From positions 1 to 64,000 of the forward strand of contig JAHNUO010000028.1 in assembly GCA_019787685.1 (NCBI GenBank): a stretch of DNA of 64,000 nucleotides. Reading direction: 5' to 3'. Below, one piece after another: positions 14,201 through 26,029 of this stretch. Source of the stretch: Chiua virens (Eukaryota > Basidiomycota > Agaricomycetes > Boletales > Boletaceae). The notes below the pieces were generated by a model that saw only the letters and a list, made by a program, of their open reading frames with translations, was not told the origin of the DNA and did not search any database. A program made the position numbers and the translations under genes. The stretch's first letter is position 1. Every line of letters starts with the position of its first letter.

Positions 14201-15029
14201 AGGTTCTTTTGACTATTTCTTCACGCAGTTGACTCACGGGCTTTTCATTCTTTCGTGGCCGCAGCAACCAGGAGGATATCTAACCACTGCGGATGATGTT
14301 GTAGAGCCATTCCATCTTCCACGCGACGTTCACCGGTACGACGCCACAGCGGTGGCAACAACATCTACAGCTCACTTGAATGGGGACGCCACTCAATTCC
14401 GACCTTGTGGTTATCCCGAACTGACCAAGGACACAGACATTGTGACGGAATTAGTCTCGCAAGGTCGGTTGCATGTTCCTACCGAAGACGACGACGTAGA
14501 TGGAAACATGGAGGTGGACGAGGCGGATCTCCAACCTCTGCCTCACCAAGGTGTCCCGAAGACGATGCGTGAACTCGCCGAGTCGTATGCACAGGGACAG
14601 GGGGAGGAGGCAATGTCACCACTAGTAAAAGAAAAGGATCCCACAAGGACAGAATTGGAAGTTGCTCCGCAAGAAGGGACGTCGCGAATGGGGAATAAGA
14701 CCTCAGGGCGTACTGCAAAGCGACAACCAGGAACGCAGACCGAATTGGCAACTCGAACGAGAACAACGCGGACATCAAAGAAGAGGGCGCGAAGACGGAG
14801 CGAGAGCGACAGTGATTCTGATGTCGATGGAGAAGACAGCACACCTGCCAAACGTCTTCAACACGAGGTATCTTCTACGCCGGGTACCGCTTCCCCTGCT
14901 GTTGCATCGACACCGAATTCCAACTCTGGATCGGGCCGCGTGCTTCGACCACGACCCCAAAAGAGTGACGCGCGACTTCGAGAGGAAAGAGCGATGGAAG
15001 AAGCGTTTAGAAGGGCTGTCGCTGGATAG
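11262..15029 (+). CDS. RAD4: DNA repair protein Rad4 (XPC homologue)
   Basis: Twelve exons join in phase: 11262-11434, 11494-11620, 11681-12233, 12298-12396, 12455-12807, 12880-12971, 13057-13390, 13464-13545, 13612-13667, 13755-13841, 13974-14198 and 14265-15029, about 981 aa. Rad4/XPC recognises helix-distorting DNA damage and starts global-genome nucleotide excision repair with Rad23. A transglutaminase-like core covers about residues 130-235 (GHIRSRTFEEV, RDTSALLFTALCRALDIPARLVVS) and VFWTEVFS...WLPMDPVRG follows. BHD1 begins at KNHPLYALARHLRR, BHD2 holds VYPSSSVVSLKTAENWMRQGR, and BHD3 holds DLYVPSMLPEGAVHIP and GFEFRKRRAMPVIQGIVVAAE. The C-terminal 250 residues are acidic and then basic, probably disordered. 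The ATG at 11262 is the first in this frame. The gene is convergent with TRM61, with 157 bp between stops. Confidence 0.95.
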
Positions 15030-15186
15030 ACGCTTCACTCGTATTTTTGGAAATCTATTGACTACTTGTCATAGTTATCTATACTGCATACTCTTATTGT
15101 TTTTTTATTTCATACGAGATCAATCAATCACCTAATGACAATATCACCGCGTTTGTGGATATCAACATTTTTGAGTTACACGGGTA

Positions 15187-17128
15187 TTATGAAGCGTGTG
15201 CGGCATGGCTATCGGTCAGATTGGATGGCGGAAGGGGCACTAGACGTGCAAAGGTCAGATAGGACGTATGCCCCCGCACGTCTGGAGACGTTTTGGAGAA
15301 ATTGAGCCTGGTAGAGACGGATTCGACCTGGGCCTCGCTCGGCCCCGGTACGTCGCCCATCGTGACCACATCCTCTGGCGGCACGGACGGCAACGCATGA
15401 GGTACCGTCATCTCACGCCCAGACCCCTCTCTCTCGTCACCCGTCTCAAACTGATGGACGAGCATGGTGGCAGCCGACGTCTCCGTATCGACTTTTGCTC
15501 TCTTTCCCTCTATCTCCGTTTCTGCGCCCGTTTCGAGCGTGGCACCAGTGCCTGTCGCCGTTTCCTTGTCGATATCCCCCTCCGGGACAGTCGATGCCTC
15601 CTCCCGTTTCCGCTTCCCAGCATTGTTCGCAATCTGACGTTGACGTTTTTCCTCCCGATAGCGTTCCATGCGTTTCAGTTTGTCGATGACCTCGCTTAGC
15701 GGACGGGGTGGTGGGCGTTGTTGGACTTCGTGTGGACGGAGGAGGGTTTCGTACATGGTGATATCTTGGGTTGGATCGGGTCGGGTCAGACCGGGTGAGT
15801 CCCAAAAATAAAATAAAACAAAAAAGATGAAGTGAAAAATAAACATGCGGGAGGAGCGGACATGAAAACGGGGAGGTGCGAGGGTGAGCTTATCGGTGGG
15901 GACAGGTGAGTTGGCGGGTTAAATGGCATGATGGTATGGTGGGGAGATGGAAGAGTGGCAGGATGGCAGGATGATACAGGCATGAGGAAACGTACCTGTG
16001 AAACCGGCCTCGTTGAGTGCACTGACAGTACGCAAGACTTGCTCCATACAGGGACTGAAACAGCATATGCGAGTCGAACAGTCTTTCTGTTGGGTGAGAT
16101 ATGTGTCAACCGAAGTCGTGACGCGAGGAAAAATTAAAATTAAAAAAATGTTCGATGGGAGATCCGGACGGAGGACGTACTCGTAATGCTTTCTTCGCGT
16201 GCTCGATGGCATCCCAGGGTGCGGGAAGGTCGAGGAAGACTGCCGGTGTGGAAAAGGGTGAGTAATGGAAGAGGATGACCGGTGGATCGGGGAAGACACA
16301 CCCGAATCGACGAGGTTCTCAACTGTGAAACCATCCTTGCATACGTTTCGATGTGTCAGCGTGACGATATCCTCCATCCCGTGACGGACGAATTCTTCTC
16401 TGAAAACAGCGAACTCAAGGTGTGTAGGGGAACTGCAGTGGAGAAAGAGATAAGACATGCCTCGCCTTTGCTGCACGTGTTTCATGAAACTCGTAGGAAT
16501 AGACATGACCAGAGGTGCCGATGGTTCTGGCGATGGAGTGGGAGAAGGAACCGGAACCTGTACCTGCGGGGGAGGGAACAATCATGAACAATGCGGTCGA
16601 TAGCGTAACCGAGGAGAAGAGAAGGCAAGAGGAATGGAATACGGGTGCCGGGGCGTGGATGATCAGAACATAGACTTGGTTCATGTGAATTTTGTTATTG
16701 AGGCGGTAGTACGGGGAATGCCGCAGAGAAAGGACAAGGAGACAGCATACCTGCTTCGATGACGCGGCTCCCCCGCCGGATGTCGAGCCACGAAGTGATG
16801 AAAGCGATGTCTGCGAGATAAAGAATTTGGGTACGGTGGGGTAGCGCCATCGTCCAGAGTTCCGGTGTGGGTCGAAGGACGTGAATGAAGCCTTTTCCGT
16901 TGCGTGATCCGACCTTGGAGCCATAGGGGAGGCCGATGAGATCGTTGTGTTTGTAGTATCCGAAGCGACTGTTTAGGTCTTTTCCTGGGGTGATGAGCAG
17001 TGGCTGAACGAGTTCTCTGGTCTAGACGAGATGAGCAACTGTGGAGCACTGGCATGATGAAGAACTGGTGGCACCTGCCAAATGATGACGAGGTCACCGG
17101 GAGCGATCTCGGGGGCGTTTGACCACAT
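15187..17128 (-). CDS. TRM61: tRNA (adenine-58-N1)-methyltransferase catalytic subunit Trm61
   Basis: Seven exons join: 17128-17075, 17021-16751, 16563-16461, 16399-16302, 16239-16181, 16086-15996 and 15764-15187, about 417 aa (yeast Trm61 is 383). With Trm6 it makes m1A58 in tRNA, including initiator tRNA. Visible landmarks: [13 protein letters not shown], the [21 protein letters not shown] region, LADIAFI, SAM-binding motif GTGSGSFSH (about residue 109), [38 protein letters not shown] and [10 protein letters not shown], then a low-complexity insert and the usual end [14 protein letters not shown]. The intron at 16400-16460 needs a GC donor (gcatgt) to give the conserved KAREEF; no GT donor keeps the frame. 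Introns at 16564-16750 and 15765-15995 are unusually long for this window. Confidence 0.93.
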
Positions 17129-17543
17129 ATTGAGATTGAAGTAACTAAAATGAGGCAGAGATTGAGCTCTGATGTGAAGATCTCGCGAATCGTACACCTT
17201 AAATTAACCCCGTTCTCACCGCTCGCTAGCACGAACGCGCTGCGCTCGCATTCTCTCCAAGCCACGCCTGATCGCAGTGGCGCAGGCACATCCATTTACT
17301 AGTCGTGCGTCCCTGCATTCTGTCTAGTACTCAACTTTCCCCCCTTTCAGCGATCGATTCGCGTAGCACGAGAGTAAGACGCCCCTCATTGATGTTATGT
17401 TCATTCGCTTCTGGCTCCGAGAACCTTTTAATTCATGCCCAGAATACCTCCCATCCCGATAAAAAGACCACCCTCTCTTGTCGGGTTGATCCCATCTCCT
17501 CCCTCAAATCCACGCCCCGCTTCCTTTTTTCTAAGCACTGCGA
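17129..17543. promoter_or_regulatory. Divergent intergenic region between TRM61 and the PAS-domain gene
   Basis: 415 bp lie between the two start codons, which point away from each other, so both promoters must be here or overlap the first introns. No TATA box is obvious. The assignment as a promoter region rests only on gene layout. Confidence 0.5.
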
Positions 17544-19028
17544 ATGGATTCCGCGAGCACCACACCCCGTGTTTCTTGCAGTATGTTATCCTTTCCCAAT
17601 ACATTCCATTGCTGATCCAAGAGTCGACAAGTCGCCATTGTCGATTTCTCAGAAGACGTGCGTCCATCTCATTGGTGTGTCCGGCCGCTTACCCTCACAT
17701 AGGTGCGTTGGCTCTTTGTCACCGAGTCTGTCACCGAGCTCTTGGGTTCGTGGTCGGTTGAGCACCATCTGTCTCCAGCGTTCATGTTTTTTTTTCTCCT
17801 AGGTTACGAACCTCGCGATATTATCGGGCGTCCTGCGCTCGAGCTCGTACACCCAGAAGAATTCGCTGCCATTAGAAAACTTCACTAGTGCGTGTGGTAC
17901 CCAATCTCGTCCGCTTCTAATCATCCCCTGAAATTTATAGCGACACAATCCGCCAAGACAAGGCAGCAGTCATCGCATATCTTCGCCTAAAACATAAGGA
18001 CCCATTCAAAGGATACCTTCTTTGTTCTGTCGTCAGTCCTCCCTTTCCCCGCGTTATCATGGGTTTTTGATCCACCCCAGTCTCGCACCGTCGTCCACAA
18101 TGTTATTGTTGGCAGTATCTCCCTCGCAGTACCAGGTCCCAAAGCTTTCCAGAATGCGTCGACGGCTCAAGAGGTCATTGTTGTGACCCCCAGCGCAACA
18201 GACTTCGAATTTCGCGTAGGTTCTCGGTCGGATCTTCTTCTGTCCATCGCACCACTTACGATCGAGACAGCGCTGGGGTGATCCATCGCCCTTACCTCCA
18301 AGCCCACTCCAAATGATACCCGGGATCACGGACGGCTTGGAAGAGCCCAGATCCGACGGCGACAAGAACAAACCCACGCCGCCTCCGGTTCTCTCATTCA
18401 AGCCCCTCCCATCACAATCATCACGTTCGGCATTTATTCTCGACCGGTTTTCGATACACTGCCCCGTCCAATATTGCTCTAATGACCACCTTCTCTCCAC
18501 CACGACCGTAATGGGCCGCAGTTTTTTCGATTTCGTAGTTCCTCGGAGTGACAAGATAGTCCGCAGTTGGATTGACGTGATCAAGGCATGGGGTGTCAAT
18601 GAACGCGGTCAGCCGAGCGACGGTGGATTTGGATATGGGAAATTCTTGCTCCTTCCAAAGGGTAGAGATTCCAGGTAGGGTCGCCTCTTCTTTGCATCAT
18701 TTTTTCTATTCTCAATGAATCTTCTTGCTTACATCCGACCTTGTTTTCTCTCTTTTTTTTCTCACCCCGTTCATTTTAATTCAGGACCGATAGGATGGCT
18801 GACGTTTCCCCTCCGAGTCGCCGCCGCGACTTGACGGCATTGACGTCGAGAAATCACGTCCGATCACCAGCCCCCGGAGCAAATGGGTCTACACGGTCGA
18901 GATTACACAGTTCACCGTTATCCTCCAGTAATGGGACGACACCTGACCAAGAGATCTTGGTCGACGCCATTTTCTCAGGCCACTCGGATGGCATTTTGGT
19001 CATCCTTCGTGCGACGTCACTCCGATAG
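17544..19028 (+). CDS. PAS-domain protein (white-collar-like sensor/regulator fold)
   Basis: Eight exons join in phase: 17544-17580, 17632-17657, 17703-17745, 17803-17887, 17941-18031, 18081-18215, 18271-18674 and 18785-19028, about 354 aa. The first splices assemble a classic PAS start, IAIVDFSEDVRWLFVTESVTELLGYEP, followed by IIGRPALELVHPEEF and a KGYLLCSVSRTVVHNVIVGSIS strand region. A second, less clear PAS-like segment lies around RFSIHCPVQYCSND...GRSFFDFVVPRSDKIVRSWIDVIK. The C-terminus is Ser/Arg-rich and ends HSDGILVILRATSLR. No GATA zinc finger, kinase or LOV Cys motif was seen, so this is not a complete WC-1 or WC-2. It may sense a small ligand or mediate dimerisation; the ligand is unknown. 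Confidence 0.85.
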
Positions 19029-22000
19029 AGCGCAGCGGGGTGGGTCTATCGCGGCGACTCATGATGCGGTTGTCTTGTTTGTGTGTGTGTTATGACATAC
19101 CCTCCACGTCCGAGTTAGTATTCTCGTTTCCTTTTCCAGATTACCTCGCTGTTACCGTAGATCAACTTGTTGTTGTACCATAGAAAACATCAGTATCATT
19201 TCTTCCACGCTGGTCCAATGTTGGTTGAAGGCACAATCGGCAGTCAACGCGCGCTGTATCTCATCCAACGTTAACCGCAACAGATCACATCGCGGAGATG
19301 CGCGCACCGTTGACATAGAGGGGCTCCCTTTCAGGTACTTTCAAGCGGTAATTACCACCATGCGGGAACACATCGTTCAAAAATAAAACAAAAATATTTT
19401 TTTCAGAGAAAAGAAAAGGGGAGAGCAAGACGAGAAAAAAGGGGTTGCCACAAACGTGACGATAGCTCAGATTGCCTCTCATGTCCTTGCAACGTCAAAC
19501 TCCACGGGTCTCCCCCACGGGTGCCGTGGATTTCGTTACCGCATGGGCGACACCGCCACGCGTGCGATCGCGTCTGTGACGATGGTACGACGGGCGGTCA
19601 ATGGAGAGGGCTCGGGCGTGATTCCGAGTCGGCGTTTGACACGCGGTAGACCCTTAATTCGTGGCTCGTGTCCGTATGAAAAAACGCGCTGTCAGCCATG
19701 TCAGTCCGGGTCGACCGCACATATCTCGTCCAGGGACGACCACGTTCCACCCCGTGGGTCCTGCACACATGGTTTGTCGCGACTATGATGAGACGTCATA
19801 TCCTCTTGGTACACGATAGAGATGCAGTTGTCGAGATCTCGGCAATGGGCGAGCGCGGCACGGTCAGGGTGGGGTTTGGTTTCTCTTCTGTGTCGTGTCC
19901 TGTCTTCATTTATGGCTGATGTTCGACTTGGGTGCGTTGGTTACGTGGTGTGCGTAAGGTCGTGGACATGTTGGAACGGACAACGGTCCGTGATGTACAT
20001 ACATCAGTCGTAACGCGCTAAGAGAACGGGCTTCAGGGTTTTGACGATGCATCCGGATGGTGTGGACGACTTTGTTGAAACGAGGCTTGGTGTCACCTTG
20101 CACACTCATGTCGATAATAAGTGGGACCTTCAGCTTGGATCCGGGCGGCCAAGTGTAGGGGAACGACCGACCCCAAGTGCGAGAAGACCCAAGATGAGAA
20201 CCACACCGGTCATCCCCGGCGGTCGTGTACGAATCTCGACGGTTGCCATTGACGTAGTAGGTAGGCACACGGGTCAACGTGAAGTCTTGAGATCAACGCA
20301 ATCGGAAAAGGGGCTGGAAAAACCTTGGACCGCAAACGCCGCCGGGTTTGCTTAATGCCATGCCATGCACCATGAAAAAGTCCACCGCGACCCCCGAGCC
20401 TCAAGTGTGATCGAAATCTGACAAGTGCCTGCGAATCTGACTTGATAAACTTGGCGGAGGGGCGAGAGGGCGGAGATCAACGTGACAGTAACATACCTAC
20501 TCATCGCCGCCGTCCCTCCCTACCCTCAGGAGATCTGCGATAGGAGGAATTAGAATTAGCGCTTCCTTTCTCCCATGTCCGAATCTGCGTCCGAACAAGG
20601 ATGGAGATGGTTCGGCTGGGAATTCGACTACAGTGATAACGTCGGGTACGACACGTCGGCGCCTCGTGGACAAATGGTGCGAACCGACAGCGTTGCGTGT
20701 ATGTAGGGTAGGGAGTCTTTGTATTTCCACGTCTGGTGGCTCATTTTGTTCCGTTTGCCTCGAGATGGGCTGGGGCTCCTAAGAGAATTTTGGGTGTCAC
20801 CCCTAACCTTGCGGCACAAAGACCAGTGTGCGGCGCGAGCGTGGAATGGGCTTCGGCACGATGGGCCGTAGTGTTGTCTCCAATAACCACAGCCATGTGG
20901 GTTCGCATCAGCCCTCCCGCGTCGGACCCGCGAGTTTCGAACTCGGAAAGTAGCGACTGGGGGTGTAACCCTGCAGGGTTGTCCCGGAGATTTCCATGAT
21001 GGCAGGGCTCGGGGTTTGATGTCCAGAGGGCAGCCTATCTTCAGAAGACACGTTTGTTTAACGTGATTACTTCCTTTGGTAAAACGTGCCACTACAGCGT
21101 ATGAGGATACGAAAAAGGAATGGTCGAGATGGACCAGGTGTCCCCCTGTTCGTAAGAAAGAAAAGAGCGTGGGTGTAAATACACGCTTGATCCTGCGTCA
21201 CGCCGAGCGGCGGCGTTGGCAAGTGTCCATGAGCCTTTATTTAGCCATGAGAATGAGAAGGCCAAGGTGATTCTAAGCTTGACGTGACACTGAGATACGT
21301 GACCTAGATGCATATATCTGGGGCGGGCGTCATAGAGTGGGGGTAAAAGATGAGTGTGAGATGCAACATCTTGCATTGTCAATTTGAATGATGGATACTG
21401 TTCCTTGAATGGCGAGGACGACCTGGACACACGCCCCAGTTGGAACGACTGATGATCGTTCTGGCCGAGCGTCGGTGACGTTCATCTGACCATGAGAATA
21501 CGAAGGCACAGTAAATTTATGGAAGTGATGCTAGTCGCCTGATGTGACACAGGCTACGTGATCCAGATGCGTATATGTGGGGTGGGCATCGTCAGGAGGC
21601 GATAAAGACGTGACCGTGAGATGCGGTATCCTGCGGTGTCGATTAATGAGATACTGTCCCTTTGGTAGTGTGGAGTCGTGGTCTATGGCTTTGGCCGACA
21701 CGGCGGAAAACGGCACATACATGGTGTTCCTGAGAACAGATTCAAGAACGATTAACTGGAACAGGTTAATCCGGCCCAGAGAAGGAGAGCGAACTGCACG
21801 GCCCGAGTATGGTAGTGTCTCGTCGATAACGTCTAGGGTAGTCGGGGCTGTGGCAAGATTCCAATTAGCAAACGAATTAGAAGGCACATACGACGCAGGG
21901 GGGAAAGGTGGGGACGAAAGCGATGCGTCTGTTTTCTCATGCTCATGATGATATGTGTAGTACTTACATACTGGACTTGGTGTTAGTATTTGTGGCACGA

Positions 22001-22906
22001 ACGCACGTAAGAGCGCTGACTGCGTGAGAACTCGGCGTTCGCCTAGCAAAGTGGCTTGGTGAGCACACTGGAGTCGGACTGGACAGTGTCTGACAGAGAC
22101 AGCCGTTCTTGTTGACAGTAACTTGGTGACCTGACTGTTCCAAGCCGTCGATTGGATGGCGCCCGGCTGACTTGCGGAAGCGCGTCTAGTTATCGCGTCT
22201 TGTTCCTGGATTGCATCGACGGGGTGATGCGTTTGCTTCCTTTGATGTTGCCTAGAAATGATCAATGATGATCACTGCTCAGCCTTCTGTCACTACAGAA
22301 TGACTGCACCTGAACCATAACGGTGTCCAGTTGTCTGTGAGCGGCTCGTATGTACCTGGAGTGACCCTAGTTGCCAGCAGGGTGCCCGTTGGAGGACCTG
22401 ACACTATGGTTTGACCGCTCGGTCGATGAGAAAACTCATCATTAATGTTGAAATTCGGTTGCCACATTGGCCCGCCCATTAGGGTCGTCCAGACGACGAC
22501 CCATGCCACAATTCGTATGTGTAGTGCACTCATCTGCCCTCCGACCCATGTACCATGCAATATGCTAGCTCGTGCGAGTGGAAGGTTTCCATAAATAGAA
22601 GTATCGAGGGCGGTGAAAGCGGGATCGGGTGTTTTTGGAATTATTAGGGAGACTCAACGCCGTGGCAGAGGAAGTTCAAATAAGACACAGAACAATCAGT
22701 CATACATCACGTCTCCGAAAGCAGACAGGCAGGAATGAAAGACGGGCAGTGTACAATAGTAATAATGAATGGTGCTACGACGTGTCGACATAGCCGCGTT
22801 CGAGTTGGCCAGTTAGCATGGCCTTGTCGCCGTATAAGCTGTGTAGTCGTGTTTGAGCTTGGTTGGGCTTTCAAAGTGTCAACCCGCTTCTCTCACGTCA
22901 ACTACA
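19029..22906. other. 3.9-kb stretch without a supported gene
   Basis: Several ORFs of 100-244 codons exist here (for example 21531-22265 on the minus strand), but none shows a domain, and opposite-strand ORFs overlap. The region contains a diverged direct repeat (listed separately). A hydrophobic run can be read on the minus strand near 20150-20250 in one frame but has no supporting context. Confidence 0.4.
21245..21663. repeat. Diverged direct repeat, two units of about 165-175 bp
   Basis: Units at about 21245-21408 and 21490-21663 share ordered blocks: ccatgagaat..gaaggc, tga[ct]gtgacac, tacgtga, agatgc[ag]tatat, tggggygggc, gtgagatgc and gatactgt. Minus-strand translations of the two units also align loosely (a 'PPxDArPxYxHL.HV' pattern). 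That could mean a duplicated coding segment or simply parallel drift of a duplicated non-coding segment. Identity was judged by eye. Confidence 0.6.
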
Positions 22907-25232
22907 ATGGGCCCTCCTCAGGACAGAGACGTCGTCATGGGTCCTCCTCCTCCCCCGCTCCCCCCTACCCAACCATCGGCACCCCAGTCCGCCAAAGATA
23001 ATCAGGACGTCACAGAAAAGTACAGAAAACTCAAACGACGTTACTTTGAGCTCGAAGAGGTGCGAACAGCGCCAACCCAACCCTTAGAGCCACGCTCACC
23101 TCCCACCAGAAATACCAGGACACCCAAACCGAACTCAGACTCTCTGGCGAGCGGAACGTAAAATTGCGAGAGGAAAGAGAGTACGTCCCTCAACTCCCGA
23201 TCGCTGGCGTGTCGCTGAGTGTTCCCATCCAGCCTTATCCTTCAGCGGATACATGAGCTCGAAACTCGCTCCGAGTCCAATACGCCAGGTCTCCCCTCCC
23301 CCCCATCCAGTGCATTTCCCCGCTCCTTGCTCTCTGCCAGAGGACGTGCAGCCTTTGTCAGCAATTTGCGCCAGGCCATCACAGAAGACGACGCCGAGGA
23401 TCACGCGGTCGACCCCTTGCTCAACTCGCGGTACCTCGGTCCGTTGGCTCGCAAGCGCGCAGACGAAGAGCACCGCGAACAGTTGGAGGACGAGGCCCGC
23501 CAAGGTCGCAAACAAACTAAGCGATCTCGCCAAACAGCCAAGGGCAAAGAGCCCGTCGTGCCACCCCCTCCTTCCCAGCCTATCCTCACCTTGGCCCCCG
23601 TCCCACAACATGCCCTTGAGAGTGGTACACCTCCCCTTCTCGTCTCTAATAAAGGTGCTCGTTTACGCCTCAAGCCACCTGTAAAACCATCCACCGATTC
23701 GGACCCGGGTTCGTCAGTGAATCATCGTCCCCCATCGCCCTTGTCTCCCGTCATCACACCGCCAGGGGAACACCCGTATCAGTCGGGCCTGTACCCTCCA
23801 AATGGTGTACCGCCTTCCATCTCTGCGCCTCCTCCCGCCAATTCGCCATCACTCCCCGGACAATCTCCCATGATGACTGCGTCACCTGCGACGTCTACGT
23901 CTCGCCCTTCAGAAATCCAACGACATGCTAAACCGAAACGTTTGAAAGCGCATACAGTCACGTCCAAAAGCTATAGTATTCCAACAGTGCCGCGCGACAA
24001 GAAGAACCGTCCGCTCCTTCCGCTCATTGTGGGCATTATGACCGTCGTCAATCTTGGCGAGGTTTGCATGCGAGAGCACTTCCACACAGAGCGATACATC
24101 TTTCCTGTCGGATACGAAGTGACTAGGTGTGTGGATTTTGCTGTCGCCGGCGCACACTTTTGCTGACATCGTGATCAAGACGCTACCATTCCACAGTGGA
24201 TCCTCAATCCGAGGCTGTCTATCACTGTTCCATCCTCGATGGGGGAGATGGGCCCAAGTTCCAGATAGTGGCGTCAGATGTTCCGGATCGGCCAATGATT
24301 GCTGGAACGGCAACCGGAGCCTGGTCTTCGATCGTCAAACAGGCGAACGCGATTCGCCACCGCCAACACTCTAACTCTGTCTCCGGACCCGACTTTTTCG
24401 GTCTCGGACAGAATACCATCAAACACCTCATCCAGGAACTTCCCAACGCCGATCGGCTGCGCGATTATGTTTGGCAACACTTTGTAGAGGGAGGGTGAGT
24501 CGCGTTCACTGTTTTATTGGGTAAATGAGACGTGGTGCTGTTTTCGTTGTATGGCCCAAGGCCGAGGGGTCCCGTTGAACGTTTGTTCTCTCCCATAATC
24601 GTCAACTCTTTGTGACCCGTTTCTCATTTGCACGTATCTCATTTCCTAATTATGACACGATGTGACACAGACCTTTAGGCGGTAGGTACGCGGCCGTCAT
24701 CCCTGCCCTCCCAGAGGATCATGATCCGAATGCGCCGAACGACGGTTTTGTTGACGATACCATGACTGCTCATTATACACACCCACCACCGCCCCCACCT
24801 CCACATATACAATCGCAGTCGTTTACAACCATCCTACTCCCCCCACCTGCTCAGGCTGATACGTTGAGCATACACGAATATCGGCCACCACCTGCCAAAG
24901 AATTTGATTCAAAACGCCAGAACACTAGTAATACCAACTGTAGCATCTCTCACCCGTCAAACACAAGATCGCACGCCCACACCAACTCAACATCTTCGCC
25001 GAATCTCAATCCAAGTGGATCGCCACTACCGAATCATGCTAATTCAAGTACACCGATACCACCACCGCAACAACCTCCGTATGTGAATGCGTCGGCAGCG
25101 CCGGCAGTTCCGGCAACGTTTGCAAGTATTATGAATGCGTATCCTCCGCAGCCGTCGGGCCGTGAAGACTCACAGGTACAGTCACGTCCGGGGTCGAGAG
25201 AGGAACTGGCGAGACGATCGGCTCGTGAGTAA
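22907..25232 (+). CDS. FY-rich domain (FYRN-FYRC) nuclear protein, TBRG1-like
   Basis: Five exons join in phase: 22907-23059, 23110-23180, 23233-24126, 24180-24494 and 24671-25232, about 664 aa. The start follows a Pro-rich opening. Residues about 40-90 form a coiled coil (TEKYRKLKRRYFELEE, then RIHELETRSES). The middle is low-complexity Pro/Ser. A paired FYRN/FYRC block follows: LPLIVGIMTVVNLGEV, RYIFPVGYEVTRRYHSTVDP, then GPKFQIVASDVPDRPMIAG, SGPDFFGLGQNTIKHLIQEL. FYR domains occur in chromatin proteins such as TBRG1 and the trithorax group. The C-terminal 185 residues are Pro/Ser/Asn-rich. The acceptor before the fourth exon is non-obvious (gatcaag), chosen because it restores the conserved TRRYHSTVDP. 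Confidence 0.88.
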
Positions 25233-26029
25233 TTGGTATCGTTTCCTTGCACGGCCTTGTCCATATTTCAAAGTTCGACGTCTGCTTGCCTTGTACACTA
25301 CACATGCCGTGGTTTAGTTGGTTGTTCTTGTGAGCATGTTTTTTTTATTGCCTTTTGGTCGTGTGCTATCTCCTCCGTCCCCTTTCCTGTCCTTTATCTT
25401 CTGTTTTGTTTTTGGTTGGTTGTCTTCCTATTGGACACCTAGTATGCCATGTGCCTATGCGTAGTGTCTAGACTGGTGGTTTACATGTCGTATAATGTCT
25501 CGTGTCGTCTTTTCTAGTTGCTTCTGTTTTTGACCTGGTCCTACTTATTGTCTTTTCAATTCCTGCCACTAGGATAGGTGTTCCACGACCTGGATTATCA
25601 GGTGGAGTAACTGATATTGAGCTTGTAGCCCCCCTCGAAGACGTCTTGCAGAGTCGCCCATTCCCATGGACTGAGCACTTTCCACCTCTGTAGGACGTCG
25701 AGGTACCCGTCGCCGTTGCCCGGGATGACGCACGTGTGTGCAGACTGGACGACGTGCGGGTTTGAAATTCAGGCGGGCGATAACGAACCAGCGCAAACGA
25801 GTGGTTTCATAATGTTTGCGCGCCTCTGTGGGGACTCCGTGCCGTGGCGAGGACTGTGCTGGCTGTTTTAGTGGGGTAGTATGTGAGGCAGACAAGGCTT
25901 AGTTCGGGTGTAATGTCAGTTGAATTCAAGTTTCCCCATATGGGCACGTGTCAGTGCGGGGTACTTCATGTTCGAACGTGCGTCTCGATCGAGGTGGCTT
26001 GTCAGTACACGACTATATCCTTGCCAGTG
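25233..26029. other. Intergenic, T-rich after the FYR gene then the NTA1-like promoter
   Basis: 25230-25560 is T-rich and probably contains the 3' UTR of the FYR-domain gene. No ORF with a recognisable motif is present before the NTA1-like start. Confidence 0.45.

Noticed and set aside
20100..20277. Minus-strand frame with a hydrophobic run, possible small membrane or secreted peptide
   Set aside because: Only one of several overlapping frames gives the hydrophobic run, with no conserved motif or clear splice structure.
20915..20960. tRNA-like T-arm (cgagtttcgaactcgg)
   Set aside because: The short hairpin resembles a T-arm but no acceptor, D or anticodon arm can be built on either strand.
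21531..22265. 244-codon minus-strand ORF
   Set aside because: Composition is irregular, no domain is recognised, opposite-strand ORFs overlap, and part of it is a repeat unit. Not listed as a gene.
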